Positions 45,181-57,833 of a stretch of 64,000 bases of DNA are shown here, piece by piece. Within the stretch, counting starts at the first letter, position 1. Each line of letters begins with the position of its first letter. Made by a program: the position numbers and the translations under genes. The stretch is from positions 241,853-305,852 of the forward strand of contig NXFV01000964.1 in the NCBI GenBank assembly GCA_002803225.1, read 5' to 3'. The notes beneath the pieces were generated by a model. The model was not told the DNA's origin. It made no database searches and was given only the letters and a program-made list of their open reading frames with translations. Source of the DNA: Gamarada debralockiae. Its lineage: Eukaryota > Ascomycota > Leotiomycetes > Helotiales > Hyphodiscaceae.

Positions 45181-45760
45181 TTAGAAAGCAGCGAGAACAG
45201 CGAAGCCGATGGCGAACACGGATCCGAGACCAGCAGCCATTGAGGAAGCAGAGCCGGTGAATGGAACAGTTGTTGGGGTGGTGGTTCCATTGGAGGCAAC
45301 CGTGGCGCTGGCAGTGGTTTTGGTGGTGAGAGTGGCAGCGGAGGACTTGGCTGGGGTGGTGGTAGTGGAAGCTGGGGCCGAGGCCGACGAGCTTGGTGCG
45401 ACGGAAGCAGAGGATGATGGTGCAACCGAGGCGGAGGAGCTCGAGCCAGTGCCAGCAGAGCACAGTGAAGAGGTGGCTGCAAGGACCTCTATGTGATGTC
45501 AGTAGACTTTCTTGGGACTCAAACAAGATCGACTTACGCGAGATTTCCGCAGCTGTGCAAGACGATGCAACGCAGGGAGTTGCGGCAGCCTGGATAGCAG
45601 CCTTGTTGGCAGCCTGGCATTGACATGCAGTATCAGTGGCACCGCAAGTCGTGGCTGATGAGATGGCGTTCGAAATGCAAGTAGTCGCGCACGATGGGAT
45701 CTGGGCAGCAGCGAGGCCAGAAAGGGCCATGATGGCCAGGGCTGAGTATGTGAATTGCAT
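45181..45760 (-). CDS. CFEM-domain GPI-anchored-type cell-surface protein
   Basis: Two exons (45760-45538 and 45488-45181; intron 49 bp) give 176 residues. A signal peptide (MQFTYSALAIMALSGLAAAQ) is followed by a complete CFEM domain with eight cysteines: SCATTC, TTCG, TACQC, TPCV, SSC, and SSLC just after the intron. A Ser/Thr/Ala-rich stalk (about 85-150) and a hydrophobic C-terminus (AAGLGSVFAIGFAVLAAF) preceded by small residues fit GPI anchoring. CFEM proteins act in cell walls, haem uptake or host interaction; which applies here cannot be told. Confidence 0.9.
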
Positions 45761-45769
45761 GATGAAGGT

Positions 45770-47640
45770 TGTTGTGGAGGGAGTTGCCGTAAACGAGTGA
45801 TGGCAAGACTTTTTATGAAAGATTTAAGATAATAAGTATTGGTGGGTGAAGAAGCAAGAAAGAAGGTGGTTGAGGAGGATGGCTGTTATATAAGGAGATT
45901 GAGATGGGGTCCAACCTCACACGGCTGGCTGAACCAATGGACCTACCCGGCATCTCTCCTGTGGCGGATGGTGCTGCACAACGTCGCACACGGTCCTATC
46001 CAGAAGACCCCCAAGATTATTGGTTTCCTAATTTGCCTCATGTTCCCTGGCTGCTGGATCCAATCACTTCTGTGTCCATCTTAGCTCGCGAGGAGAAGGT
46101 TGTTTTAATTTCGGCGATGATGGCCGGCCGTACCAAGCGGAGAACTCCGGGAAAGAGAGGTTCTGGATCATGCTCCTCCCCTATTCGACGAAAATGGACT
46201 TGGCTAGTCAGAGCATAATGCAGGTACGAATTACAGTAATAGCGAGGGCGGGAGAGACAGTCGGCTGGGAGCCCTGTGGGGAACCTAAGCAGTTAACCGA
46301 AGAGTTGCAGCCAGGTCGTCAAGGGTTGCTTTGTTGGGCATCCGCCCGTTCCGGTTAGAGTTGTTTCTGGAATCTGGGGCATCTCAGGGGAGACTTAAAA
46401 TTCCTCTATGGGGTAGCGTCAATTTCCCTTGTGAATGGTGGACCTTTCTCTGCTCCACCGAGGTGGATACTTTGACTTCTGATCATCATAAGCAGTAATC
46501 TGAGGATCACATGTATTTTGCCGGACATTAAATTTTAAGCTTACGATGAAACAGATCGCAGAAGTCGAATGCTAAAGATTTGGATGGCTGGAGAAAGAGG
46601 CGCCTAATTTTAGTGATTGGGAAAGATGTCGTCTCCGAATTGCAATTGGAGGATCGTCCAGCCGTCTCAGGGACAACCAAAGCCTGTTGTTAAGATGTTA
46701 CACAGCAACTTTCGACCTGTCACATCCCCCATGCTCGCGACGGCTGGTTCGGGCTTCTATCGCCACAACCAAACCTTCGCGTGCAAATTCTGCACCAGCA
46801 TTCCCTCATTACCTGCCAGAACGAATAAGATTGTGAAAACTTATTCCCACCAACCGAGAAAATAATTAAAATTGCGCTTCCGATCTAGAGAACTTTCATG
46901 CAATGAAGTTCTGTTCTGGAGTGGCTGGGGGCAAGTCCCGGGGTTGGAAAAGAGGCTGGTCGCATTGACACATTGTGGCTTGCATCGCCCCGAAGTTTCT
47001 TTTCTCAATCTTTTCCGGTGCCCATCTGGAGCCGGAATTAATTGCCTGGCGATGGAAGGTTGCACAAAGTTTAGTGACGATGTTATGCTGCTTCCGAACG
47101 AAGGATACCTGTTTTGTGCAAGGTGGTCGTGCAGGCTGTGATCGAGTCAGATTTCATACTTGTACAAAGTCCATTCGATTTCCTTGGAACTTTACTTTTC
47201 AGCCCATCCTCGTCAAATAAATTTTCGCATTGAGTGGTGAAAAGTTATCCTCCTGCAAAGTTTACACAAGCCCAACCTCCGAGTTTCGGCCCGTGTCTTT
47301 GGGAAGAATCACGATTCTGCGATCGTGAATTAGTGTGGTCCTATCATATGGAGGGGCCACTCATCTGTTAAGGTTTGAATGGCGGTGGTGTTCAATGGCG
47401 CTGGAACTTTTGCTTTCTTGCATTTGTTCACAGGCGACGTTGAAGAACCCTTGGGCTCCGGTCTGAGCATTTAATGGAGTCTATATTAACCTTGATTGAA
47501 TATCATACACAGGAGCATTTCGTTCAACCTACAGAGGTGAAATTTGGTAAGTCTATCCGAAGGAAATGCGGCCTCAGATTGGGTTTCTCCGCGTCATATT
47601 GCGATTACTGCCAAGCAGCAGCTCACTTCCTCCTTCATCA
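45770..47640. other. Gene-free interval, promoter side of the CFEM gene
   Basis: Many short overlapping ORFs, none with family resemblance or splice support. Confidence 0.4.
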
Positions 47641-47656
47641 AGCAAGTCCTAGTCAC

Positions 47657-47890
47657 AGTGTCGCACGAAAAAATCAACCTAATCAATTATGATCTGATTT
47701 TATTTTGAGTTGAGTTGATTTTGCTTAGGTTTTTATTTGTGAAAGTTAATTTGATTAGGGTCTTATTTGTGAAAGTTAATTTGATTTGATTTGAATAGAG
47801 TATAAATTAAAGATAGTCAATTATAATCAGATTTGATTTGAGTAAGAGTCAATAATCTAATCATATCAAATCAAATCAAATGCCACACTG
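47657..47890. mobile_element. hAT-type MITE with perfect 8-bp target-site duplication
   Basis: The 234-bp element starts CAGTGTCGCA and ends TGCCACACTG, inverted repeats matching at 9 of 10 positions. It is flanked on both sides by CCTAGTCA (47649-47656 and 47891-47898). The interior is AT-rich with oligo TTTGAT/ATCAAA repeats of opposite orientation at the two ends and a GTGAAAGTTAATTTGAT direct repeat. There is no coding capacity. TIR start CAG and 8-bp duplication place it in the hAT superfamily. Confidence 0.92.
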
Positions 47891-47899
47891 CCTAGTCAT

Positions 47900-50716
47900 G
47901 GTATGGATGGCCATACTAGGTATCTGAATCAGTGATTCCATTGTGATGGAAATGGAGATTTTCTCCGATCAACTATTCATAGAGTCCACAGCACTAGAAA
48001 CTTCTCTATAGAGGAAATCTTTCTGTCACTAGTAGAACTTAATCGACTGACCGCAAGCGTGAGAGTTTCACGTGCTACACAATGATCATATTCGTCCCCA
48101 AGTAGCACCTCAACTAGTACTCCGTACACAGCTGCAGAAGCTGTGATGTCTTGTTCGGCCTATGCACAGCATGGATGTACGCTAACAGTATTGAAGTCTT
48201 CAGAATTTGATCATACTTGGTCTAAGTCTAATGTTTCTTATGGAGGTGGTGAGTTACGGTGCAACTTCTTAAGATGAGTCACCCTTCGTTTTGGGGTACA
48301 CGCCCACCAGTCGCTCTTTCTTCCCTGAGCTTCGCTGTTTGTATATGAACCTATTCTTGCTACTTGATATTTCCATGCCATCAGAGTCCATCCTTACGTC
48401 TCTTCCATGTTCCTCGAGATCTTCAATGATTCAATCATCCGTTTAAGCCAACTTTCGGCCGTTCACAACTTTTGTCACGCATCGTGCCCTTGGCCGTCAA
48501 GACTTCCATCACTACCTACGAACTACATCTTCGACTTTCAGCTCGTCGCAGTACTCGTTCGGAGTCTCAATCCCTTATTGAAGCTGCTCCTATAGCAACA
48601 GAATCTTCGAGTCAACATGCAGTTTGAATCTCCAACCCGCACTGCGCTGCACGGCAAGCTTACCACATTTAGGAACAACATCAAGATTTCCTCCTCGGCA
48701 TTCTGTGCATGACAGCTTTCTGCCTCGCCGCTACTCCTGTCATACCTGCCACATCTGCTATGTGGGCCGAGAAGGACAAAGTCAAATACCCCAAACTACC
48801 CTTCAAATTGCCCCCTTGCAAAGGATGAGCGCGCGAGAAGACGCTTCCGAGAGGCAACCCCAACTCGGTAATCTGGATGTATGCGTCATTGTTGGCTCAG
48901 AATGTGAAACAAAGAAACAGTGTCAGGAGAGATCAGAGGAACCCGAGCTCTGCTATCCAGCTCCTAAAGTGCCTCCGCTGCGAAGCTGAAAACAATTAAG
49001 ATTGGAAGACGCTTGTCTTCACTAGGGGTGGATTGTATCGACGACTTTTGTCGAGTAATTTTGAGAGGAGAGTGGGAGGAGCATTGCGCTTGCTTCAAGG
49101 TTGTCGACCAATCCACTTGGCATGTATCAACGACAAGTGTGTGACGCGCCCATAAGTACCTTACCGATAATGGCAAGCCTTATTCCACCAACAGACGTTA
49201 TCCGCTAACAGATGTTGCTCTAGTCGATTGAAGATTCTTCAAGATCTTGGCACTAGGCTTTTTGGTTTGGGAGGAGGATTGCACAGGGTCATGCGGGATG
49301 CGATGGAAAGGCCCGATCACGTACTTTCAATGCTTGCTCAATACTTATTTATCTTTGCCTTCGTTGGCGGATGGGACATGTTTTGATCCGTTTTGATTTA
49401 AGGAGGGTGGTAATAAGGTGGGCAGAGAATGGTCACGTGGAAAGGTCTATTGCTGGGTGATGCGCTCTTATTTCTGGGGTTTGATTTCATTTCGCTAGAT
49501 AGAGAATCGGTCTTGAGAAAGTCTTCTAGACTTACAGCGAACGACCTTAGATCCCAATTCCTAATGACTTCAATGCGGTGAGTTCGTCAAGCACGTGTAG
49601 ACTCCTGGTCGGGAAGGCTCGAATTTCAACGCCCGTGCGTCGGCAGGAACTTCACCTCTTTCATTATCACGAGACGGTATGTTAACCTGGATTTGAGCAG
49701 ATCCAAGCCTTACTCATGTGTAACCTTACAGAACTACAGGTCTCATAGCCGTCATTGACGAGTGTGATTTTGGGAATTCGATTTAATACAAGTTGAAGTC
49801 GCAAGGCCGCCATTATCCAACGATGGCCTAGCCGCCCTCCTTTGATTAAGTCGATCTCATCCTCGAGCCAGCCTTTCAACATCATCTAAAGAACATCGGC
49901 AGGCATAGCCGAGAGTTCATAGTTGGACGGATCACGCGAGTGTCTTCAACAGTAATGCCATCCCCGTATCTCGATACCAAGCGGAAGATTACGGGCCCCT
50001 TTCGGTAAAGTATCCCATCGCTCAAGGAGCCAAACGGCTGCCATTTTAGTTTTGAATCTGCGCCCCCCTATCTTTCCTCCCTCCCTCTGCCCCCTCTCTA
50101 TTGGAAGTCTCCTTCGATCAACTTTCGGTGGTTCTTGGGGCTCACTGGGAAGCCAATCATTCTTATCACATGATGTAGACTCTAGGTGGCAATCGAGCTT
50201 TATCAAAACCCCTCAGCGAATGAAGTCAGTGATTAATTGAATTCATCGTAACAATGTAAGAAAGTTCTTGCGAGAACGAATTGTTCCATGAGGAGAAAAT
50301 CATTTCAGGGGCGATTTGCGGATTAGCGCAAGGCGGCGACACATTGTTGCCTAAAACCGTGACTTTTCATCACGAGATTTTGCGTCAAAAACGCGTTGTG
50401 ACTAATTTAGGAGACGCGACACGAATTGCTAGTTGGGTTTCAATCCTTAAAGCTCATATTTCCCTTCCTTAACTTTCCTTCTTCCCTCGCCTTCATCTTT
50501 TCTTTCATACCCGTCTATTAGTGGAATCGCGCATGAGATCCGTCAATCATCAATCGTGGAGATCCAAGACCAGCTGCAGCAACCCTCACCGCTTGATTTA
50601 GACAGTCAGTTCGCGATTCTATCGACTTTGATTTCCACACGCATCTCGTTTTGTCTAACGTCTTGTCCTTGTCCTTTATTTTCCGTTTATTATCCAGTTT
50701 TCACTAGTATCCAAAC
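47900..50716. other. Gene-poor interval upstream of the ankyrin gene
   Basis: Around 48618-48990 several plus frames are open (including a short hydrophobic MTAFCLAATPVIPATSAMWA near 48709) but none joins into a credible gene. CT-rich leader sequence (about 50480-50710) precedes the ankyrin gene ATG, as expected for a strong fungal promoter or 5' UTR. Confidence 0.4.
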
Positions 50717-53700
50717 ATGGCGATCATCGAAGAATCCACAGCTCCGATTAAGATCCCCGAAATACCAACACCGGTCAAGGATTTCATTCCATATCTCTCC
50801 AAGCACCCGGGTATTCCCATCGCCACGCTTCTCGAGCCTTACAAGGCGTACGAATCCGAACTTAGAAAGGTCTACGCTCAAGAACCAACACATGACGCTG
50901 TCAAAGATGGCAAAGTGAACCTTTGCCCCCTGTTTGATGGCCATGAGACGGAGCTCAAGATCAGGGCACGCTCTATGGAGACCGAGAATGACGAGGAGAA
51001 ATCCAGATATATCATGACTCTGAAGGACGAAGAGCGCAAATCAAATGGAACTCCCGCCATAGTCTCATCCTTCAAGGACTTCCAGCAGAATTTCAACCTG
51101 TTCTCTGAATCTTCTCTCACTGACCTGGATTGGAACAATGGTTCGTAACCTCATTTCTCTTTCTCCCGACTACAAACCGTGTTTCGAGTCATGAGGTGGA
51201 TTGCCTCACACTTCCAGAAGACAATGCTGACTTCGAGATTCTGAACAGTCGTCGCAGCCGGAAGCTCCGTTACCACAGCTCTTTTGCCTGTCCCTGAGAA
51301 GTGGTCTGGCAGTAAGAGAAGCTTGCGAGAGTACTACCACGAACACCTCGCTCCAGCTAGCGATGTTGATCTCTTCCTCTATGGTCTCAATGAGGAACAA
51401 GCCCTCGAGAAGATCAAGCAGATCGAGAGGAGCATCAAGGATAGCATTCTTCATGAGGTCACGACCATCAGAACTAAGAACGCAATCACAATCGCCTCGC
51501 AGTACCCCACTCGTCACGTCCAAATCGTTCTGCGCCTCTACGACTCAATCTCTCAGATCATCACGGGATTCGATGTTGACTGTGCTTGCGCCGCATACAA
51601 CGGCGAACAGGTTTTCGCAGCACCACGAGCTGTCGCCGCTTTCGTTACTCAATGCAACACCATCGACCTCACTCGACGTTCCCCATCGTATGAGAACCGA
51701 CTTTCTAAGTATAGTCATCGCGGCTTCGAAGTCCACTGGCCACTGCTCGACCGCACTCGAATTGATCCAACGATCTTCGAACGATCATTCGGCCGCACTC
51801 AAGGACTTGCCAGACTTCTGATACTCGAGAAGCTTCCAAAGAGCGCCGACCGAGACTCTTATATGGACCAACGCCGTGCCGAACGAGGCAGACCTGCCTT
51901 GCATCGAAACTTCCGGAATCAATACAAGATGGGTGGGAACATCAAGGATCAGGAAGAAGATGAGGTTGCAGAATGGGTCGAACAGGAAGAAGTCGCTTCC
52001 TATCACACCATGACTGTTCCATACGGACCCAAGTACCACGCTGCCCGAATCAACCGCTTATTGTACGCGAAAGACCTTCTTCTGAACGCCGAGTGGAATC
52101 AGCCCGATGATCGTGAAGTGTATCTTCATCGACATCCATGCTTCTTTGGTACTGCCGAAGAAGTCATCCAAGATTGTTGCGGCTACTGTCCAACCCCCAA
52201 GACCGATGAAGAGATCAAGGCACACGAGGAGGAAGCGAAAACTTATGTCTCTGGTGAACTCACTTTTATCACGGACGATCCAGGCCGCCAGCAAATCGGC
52301 AGCTTCAACCCAATCACTGACGACGAGTGGACAACTATGGCTTATGTCGGCGACACTGCTCGTCTCTGCCAGGCCATTATCGACGGGGACCTTGAACATG
52401 TGGAAGATTGGTGTTCTCAGGAGGGCGTGGATATCAATCGTCGTGACTATACTGGGAGGACTCCTCTTCATCTGGCTGTCATGGCATCCACTCCGGAGAT
52501 CGTCCAATGCTTGATTGACCATGGCGCTAGATTGATTGCCAGATTAGTTGATGGTCGGACTGCCTTACACATCGCAGCCGCTCGTGGCTCGAAAGAGATT
52601 GTCAAGGCGCTTATGGATAGAAGCTTGGTCAATGAGGAAGAAGAACAGGAGAAGGAAGAGGCTCGACATGCGGCCAGAAAGGCAGAGCGTAACTCGGGAC
52701 AAGAGAAAACTGCTGATGCCAATGAAAACGGAGACGACTCAGGTTCCGAAGCATCTGAAATTACTCTGGAGAGTGAAGAAGGTTCAGATTCTGTGACTAT
52801 GGGATCATTTGTGAAGGTTGACGAGAAAGAGAAACAGTATGCAGAGGTATTCGATACTCTTCCCCTACAGCATAATATCAACTGGCTAATTGTTCACTCT
52901 AGGATGGAATTCTTGAAGACTCTGAGGAAGATCCCGATGTGTATGAAATTGATGTCATTGCTTGGGACTACGGGCTCTCCCCGCTTCACCTTGCGATCCT
53001 TAATGGGCATCTCGATGTCGTTGACCTTCTTGTCTCCGAATACGGCGCCGACGTTCTTCTACCAGTCAAACTTGTGCAGCCCGGCACCACCAACGCGAGA
53101 GCAGCTATTCTCACCCTTCTTCTAGCACTATCTCTTTCAGCAGAAAAGGCGAGGGAAATGGTGAAGCTTCTTCTCACGCTTGGTGCGACCTCAGCCCAAG
53201 GAGATATGAACCATGTTACTGCTCTTCACTACGTGGTTGCAGAGAACAACTGCGAGGTTCTAGATATCCTCCTTCAGCACGACCGTCCCGCTGCTCTTTC
53301 TATTCTCTCCAACATTGGCTTCAGGAGTTCGAGTTATTATTGGGGCGGTAACAGTGGAGACTCTCCGTTGACCACCGCTATTGACAAGTCATACCAGGAG
53401 ATGGTGTCAAAGCTTCTCGCTCTTGGGGCAAAGCCGACCATTACTTTCGATGACTGGATCAAGGGCTACATGGCGAAGAATCAATACGCCAAAAACTCCA
53501 CTCCTGAACACAATATGGCTCAGTACAAAAACAACGTCACTCAGCCAATCATTGCTGCGGCAGCGAAGGAAATGGGGAAATCAATCGAAGATTTCCTGGC
53601 CCATGGAGCTGATGTCAACACGTTGGAGAAGCAGGCTCACTCAATCATCCAACATCCGTCGAATAGCCAATACCAGACGGGCGAATCGTTGCTGGATATT

Positions 53701-56212
53701 GTCCAAAAAAAGTTGAAAGCATTGCGAAAGTATAATGGCGAGCCTGAGAACAATCCACAAAAGGAACCGGAAACTCTTCGCGACGAGAAATTTTACACCC
53801 GCGGGATTGTTGAGGGTACCTATCAATACTGGACTGCTTTGCGCGATTATCAGTCTGTCAAGAAGACTAATGCACTGGCACATGAGAACTACAAGAAGTC
53901 TCTCCAGAAGATACCAGTCAAGGGTGCAAAAGAAAAGAAGGAAGCCATTGCGAAGCTCATCCAGGAACTTGAGAGCGCCGAGAAAGCTTTACTCGCTGCT
54001 GGTGCTAAGACATTTTCAGAAATGCATCCCAACATTGGGAAACGCGCAGAAAACAACTACTATAATTATTACACACCGAACGAACCACTGCCGTACGAGA
54101 CCAAAATGACCTTCCAAGTTCCTGATCTGAACGATATAAAGAAGACTGGGTACTTCATCCTCTTTGAAGCTGCATGGTTTAACGATATCGAAACTATCAA
54201 AAGCATGACTCTGACGCCATGGGAGTTGCCAAACTCGACAGGTACCCACGGAGGATCAGCAAACCCAAAGACTCAAAATCCGCCGCTGAAGATTGCAGTC
54301 AAGGATGGGAATGGTTTCAGTCCTTTCTCGATTGCGATGCTTCGTGGACATCGAGATCTTGCCCGGAAGATCGTCGACATCTCTATTACTCAGTACCATA
54401 AGGATGATGGCCTCACTAGTCGCCAACGATGGAACATGCTACCGTCAGAGAGCGACGACGAGGAATCTAATAGTGGAGAAGGTCTCCCCATTTGCTCCGA
54501 ATTAGTGAGTGACAAGTACACCGTCGATAACTTAGGCGAGGTTTCGAACATTGTGAAGAGCGATGTCTTGCCACTTGAAATGATTGAATGGGCTTGCATG
54601 GCAAGAAGATTCAATGATTCGAACGAGACCGACAATCGTCAGATCTCTCTTCTGGAACATGCTGTCAGAACTGATGACATGGACTTATTCAAATTCATGA
54701 TCGAGCTGGGATCTGAGCAGCAAGCTCTTCTCGCCGAAGAAGAGGACGATCAGAAGAGCTACAACATGAGCCGCAACGTCTTCCAGAAAGCAATCAAGCT
54801 CGGATGCACGGAAATGCTGGCCTACATGATTAAAACGACTGGCATTGGTATCCCACTGAACGAGTTAATCAAGAAAAGCGGGATCGAGCTCAAGACGAAG
54901 CCCAAATATTACCAAGGCCTCACAGTTGGCGGCAGAAAGCGTGCTGATTGGGCTCAAGCTCCTGATGGCCAAGTTCAAGTTGTGGAAGAAAGGATTCCAC
55001 CTGTTCTTCAGGCAGCTAAGGCTGGTAGTGTTGAGTCTGTGGAGTGGTTCATGAGTGATGCGCCGATGCGAAGATACAAGGAGTTCGCTGGTGTCAATCA
55101 GCACGACAAGAGGATCCGAACTTTGGAGGAGTCTGGGAGTGGATTCGATAAGACTATTGGGAAATGGTTGAGTGCCAAGAGTAAGTGTGTTTCATGTTTC
55201 ATTGAACGTCTTCTAACAATTCACAGGTGAGCTCACTCTCCACTGTGCTATCCTCTACAATCCATCCGATAAAGCCAGCCTTCCTAAATACCTCGCTCTG
55301 ATCAAACATCTGGTCTCCGTCCTCCCCGAAGCTCTCGAGCAGAAATCCTCCGAAGGATGGACACCCCTTCATATCGCGCTCTACACTCAGCGTGAAGAAA
55401 TTGCCTCCTACCTCATTTCCGCTGGAGCCGATCAGCGGGCTCGCGACAAGCTTGGTCGAAATGCCGTTCACGCTTTAGTCGGCAATCGCAATGGAGGCGC
55501 CAAGACCGACGCGAAGAAGCTTCAGACCATGATCGGTCTCTTTGACAAAGATGGTGTCAAGGAGATGCTTCTAGAGCGATGTATCAACCATCCTGGAGCG
55601 TTGACTCCTTTGGCTTACTGGATGTCAAGCTCTGGTGGCAGCTACAAGAAGACTGATATCATTGAGATTCTGAGCAAATATTCTACGGGAGAGGATTTGG
55701 AGATGATCAATGGTGAAGGGGATTTGCCTTTGCATGTGGCCGTGAAGCAATGCCTCAGCAGCATCACGTCTTTCCTCCTAAGTCTCAACCCCTCTCTCCT
55801 CCACCGGGAGAACGCCACCGGTCGAACCCCTCTCGAGATGGCTCAAGACCTTTACCTCCCCTCCGCCGTCCAAAATCCTCCCGACGTGTTCTCAAACTAC
55901 AACTACAATCCCAACCACGACGACTACAATTCCCTTGTTCGCCAACCTCCTTCGTCCTTCATCCCAGCCAAACCAGGCCCGGTTGAAAGTAAGAAGCGAA
56001 CATATGACATTTGCGTGGAAGTTGATCAGTGCTTGGTTGAGGAAGGATATGAGGGTGAAGCGAAGAGGAAGAGAAGACTTGTGAGTTTGTTTGAGGCGAA
56101 TGAGGTTGCGAAACGTTTGGCTGGGAATAATAGGCACGGGAGACACTGGGTTGCGAATGGGTATGTTATTGATGGTGGACGCACGGACGTGGTTTCTGAG
56201 TGGATGCCGTAA
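50717..56212 (+). CDS. Large ankyrin-repeat protein with a nucleotidyltransferase-like N-terminal module
   Basis: Four exons (50717-51140, 51249-52846, 52903-55180, 55227-56212) give 1761 residues. Residues about 1-140 are helical. Residues 142-255 resemble a nucleotidyltransferase fold: AAGSSVTTALLP (Gly146-Ser147), then SDVDLFLYGL with Asp180-x-Asp182, a helix, IVLRLYDSISQIITG on a following strand and FDVDC (Asp250/Asp252) as a possible third carboxylate. A conserved block follows (RRSPSYENRLSKYSHRGFEV, IDPTIFERSFGRTQGLARLL). Ankyrin repeats appear at about 505-590 (GRTPLHLAVMASTPEIVQCLI, GRTALHIAAARGSKEIVKALM), 690-800 (LSPLHLAILNGHLDVVDLLV, VTALHYVVAENNCEVLDILL) and near 1480-1525 (GWTPLHIALYTQREEIASYL), with an acidic linker (about 600-670) and charged helices between. 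No stops or shifts occur, and introns are 46-108 bp. Enzyme activity is inference from motif order. Confidence 0.85.
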
Positions 56213-56219
56213 GGGGCGT

Positions 56220-57830
56220 GAGAGTTGGTTTGGAGCCAAATTGATTCTGGCGGGTGGGTGGTTTCTGATATCAGTTGAACTATTTGTCTGGAATGACTGG
56301 ATATATACATTCTTTGGCTACAAATTGGCTTCGCAGCTGGATTCTTTGTCGCCATACATGCAGTCACGAGTTTCTTTTTACAGGCCGCTGAAAGTCTGAA
56401 TCACCCTCATATACACTCTTTAACACTCCAAGTTGAGTAGCTCTTGTAGAAACACAAATTGATAGCTTTCCGCTAAAATTGAGCGCACAATACTGTGAAG
56501 TGACAACGGATCGATGATCTCGGACAGTTCTCAAAATCTCGGCTGGAAGTCACGCGAGACGTTGCCCCTATCGCGAACAAAGGACTTGAGGATGAATATG
56601 ATTATCCGTTTCCCCGTAAATTAAAAGAGCCGTCAAAGGCCGACAGATATTCTCGAATCTCAAAATGAGAGCGTTGGTTTACGGAATATTTTAACTGCTA
56701 TTCGGCTTCCCTTTGCCCTGCAGATCCCGAGCTAAACCCCGCATCGAGGCTTTCGGAGATTACCTTCTTCTCATGATCCATTACGGAAACCAAGGCAGGA
56801 ATTGAAGAAGCTTGCTTTGGGTCCCATTGTTACTATCAATTTTACCTTACTGTGCAGTGATGGGTTCTGTATCTCGGTGAGAAGTTCCAGCGACGTGAAC
56901 CTGCACTGTTCCAAGCTGAAAGGCTTAAAAGAGAAGTATATAGCTGGCATCCATTGCCTTCCAACTTCTACTATCATCTGACTCAAAGACCGAATCATTC
57001 ATTCGTTTAGTGATGCCTTCATCCATATACCTTTTCTGGCTTCCGAAAGTCTTAGCGGCAGTCGCAGCTTCGCCTTCTAGTGATGGTTTACTGGGTTAGA
57101 AGGCTATCTTTCCTGTGTACGATAGATTAAACCAATTAATACAATATGGGGCTTATATACTGTTTTATTGTATCTGAATTACCGTAGGACCTGGTCTTAT
57201 AATTTGGGGGGGGGGGAGTCGTTATAAGAAAAAATGTGTAGTCGTAAACTAATTAATACGGTATATTGATGGTATGCTTCGGAGCTACCACAATATGATA
57301 GGCATAGGCTGGCGAAAGAAGAGCTGGAATTGATGGGTGTAGAGATTCTCGAGGATCTTTATGAAATTCACGAGGAAATATGAAGTTGTTTTTGTCTAAT
57401 ACGCCTTATGAACTACACATTTACAGCCTCAACTAAGGGACTCCCTTGAGGCGTACGGTGAAAGCATACTCCTATCAGAGACTTGAGTGAAATCAAAAAA
57501 AAAGAGCTAGACACTGCAATTAGACTATCTCAGGACTGTTCGTACCAACGTTAGTATGGACTCTCCCATCTGATGTTACCATTGACCAATGTCCGTCCTA
57601 TATTAAGGTGTCTTGTAACCATTTTGTAAGAGTGTCTTGTCAATTTCAGCGTCTGTGTAAATCACTCATTCTGAGCCGCCGTCCCTGTCTTCTCTGAGAT
57701 CGCTGTGCTCTACGCCTAATTGTAGATTAGAGGATTGTGGCTGGCAAGCCCGTGATAACTTATTTATTTAGACTCCAAGGGACGAGATCCTCGATCGGAT
57801 GGTTTGACTCCTCCCTGACAGCCCCTAACA
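56220..57830. other. Gene-free interval
   Basis: 3' flank of the ankyrin gene. It has a G9-type run near 57208-57217 and otherwise nothing recognisable. Confidence 0.4.
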
Positions 57831-57833
57831 ATA

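Noticed and set aside
45075..45482. Pro/Leu-rich minus ORF of 135 codons
   Set aside because: Shifted frame of the CFEM protein's Ser/Thr stalk.
48624..48989. Cysteine-containing plus ORF of 121 codons considered as a small secreted protein
   Set aside because: No signal peptide in this frame; the hydrophobic stretch near 48709 lies in another frame and no splice joins them.
52107..52514. 135-codon plus ORF within the ankyrin gene
   Set aside because: Shadow frame of the real exon, which has continuous ankyrin and conserved sequence.
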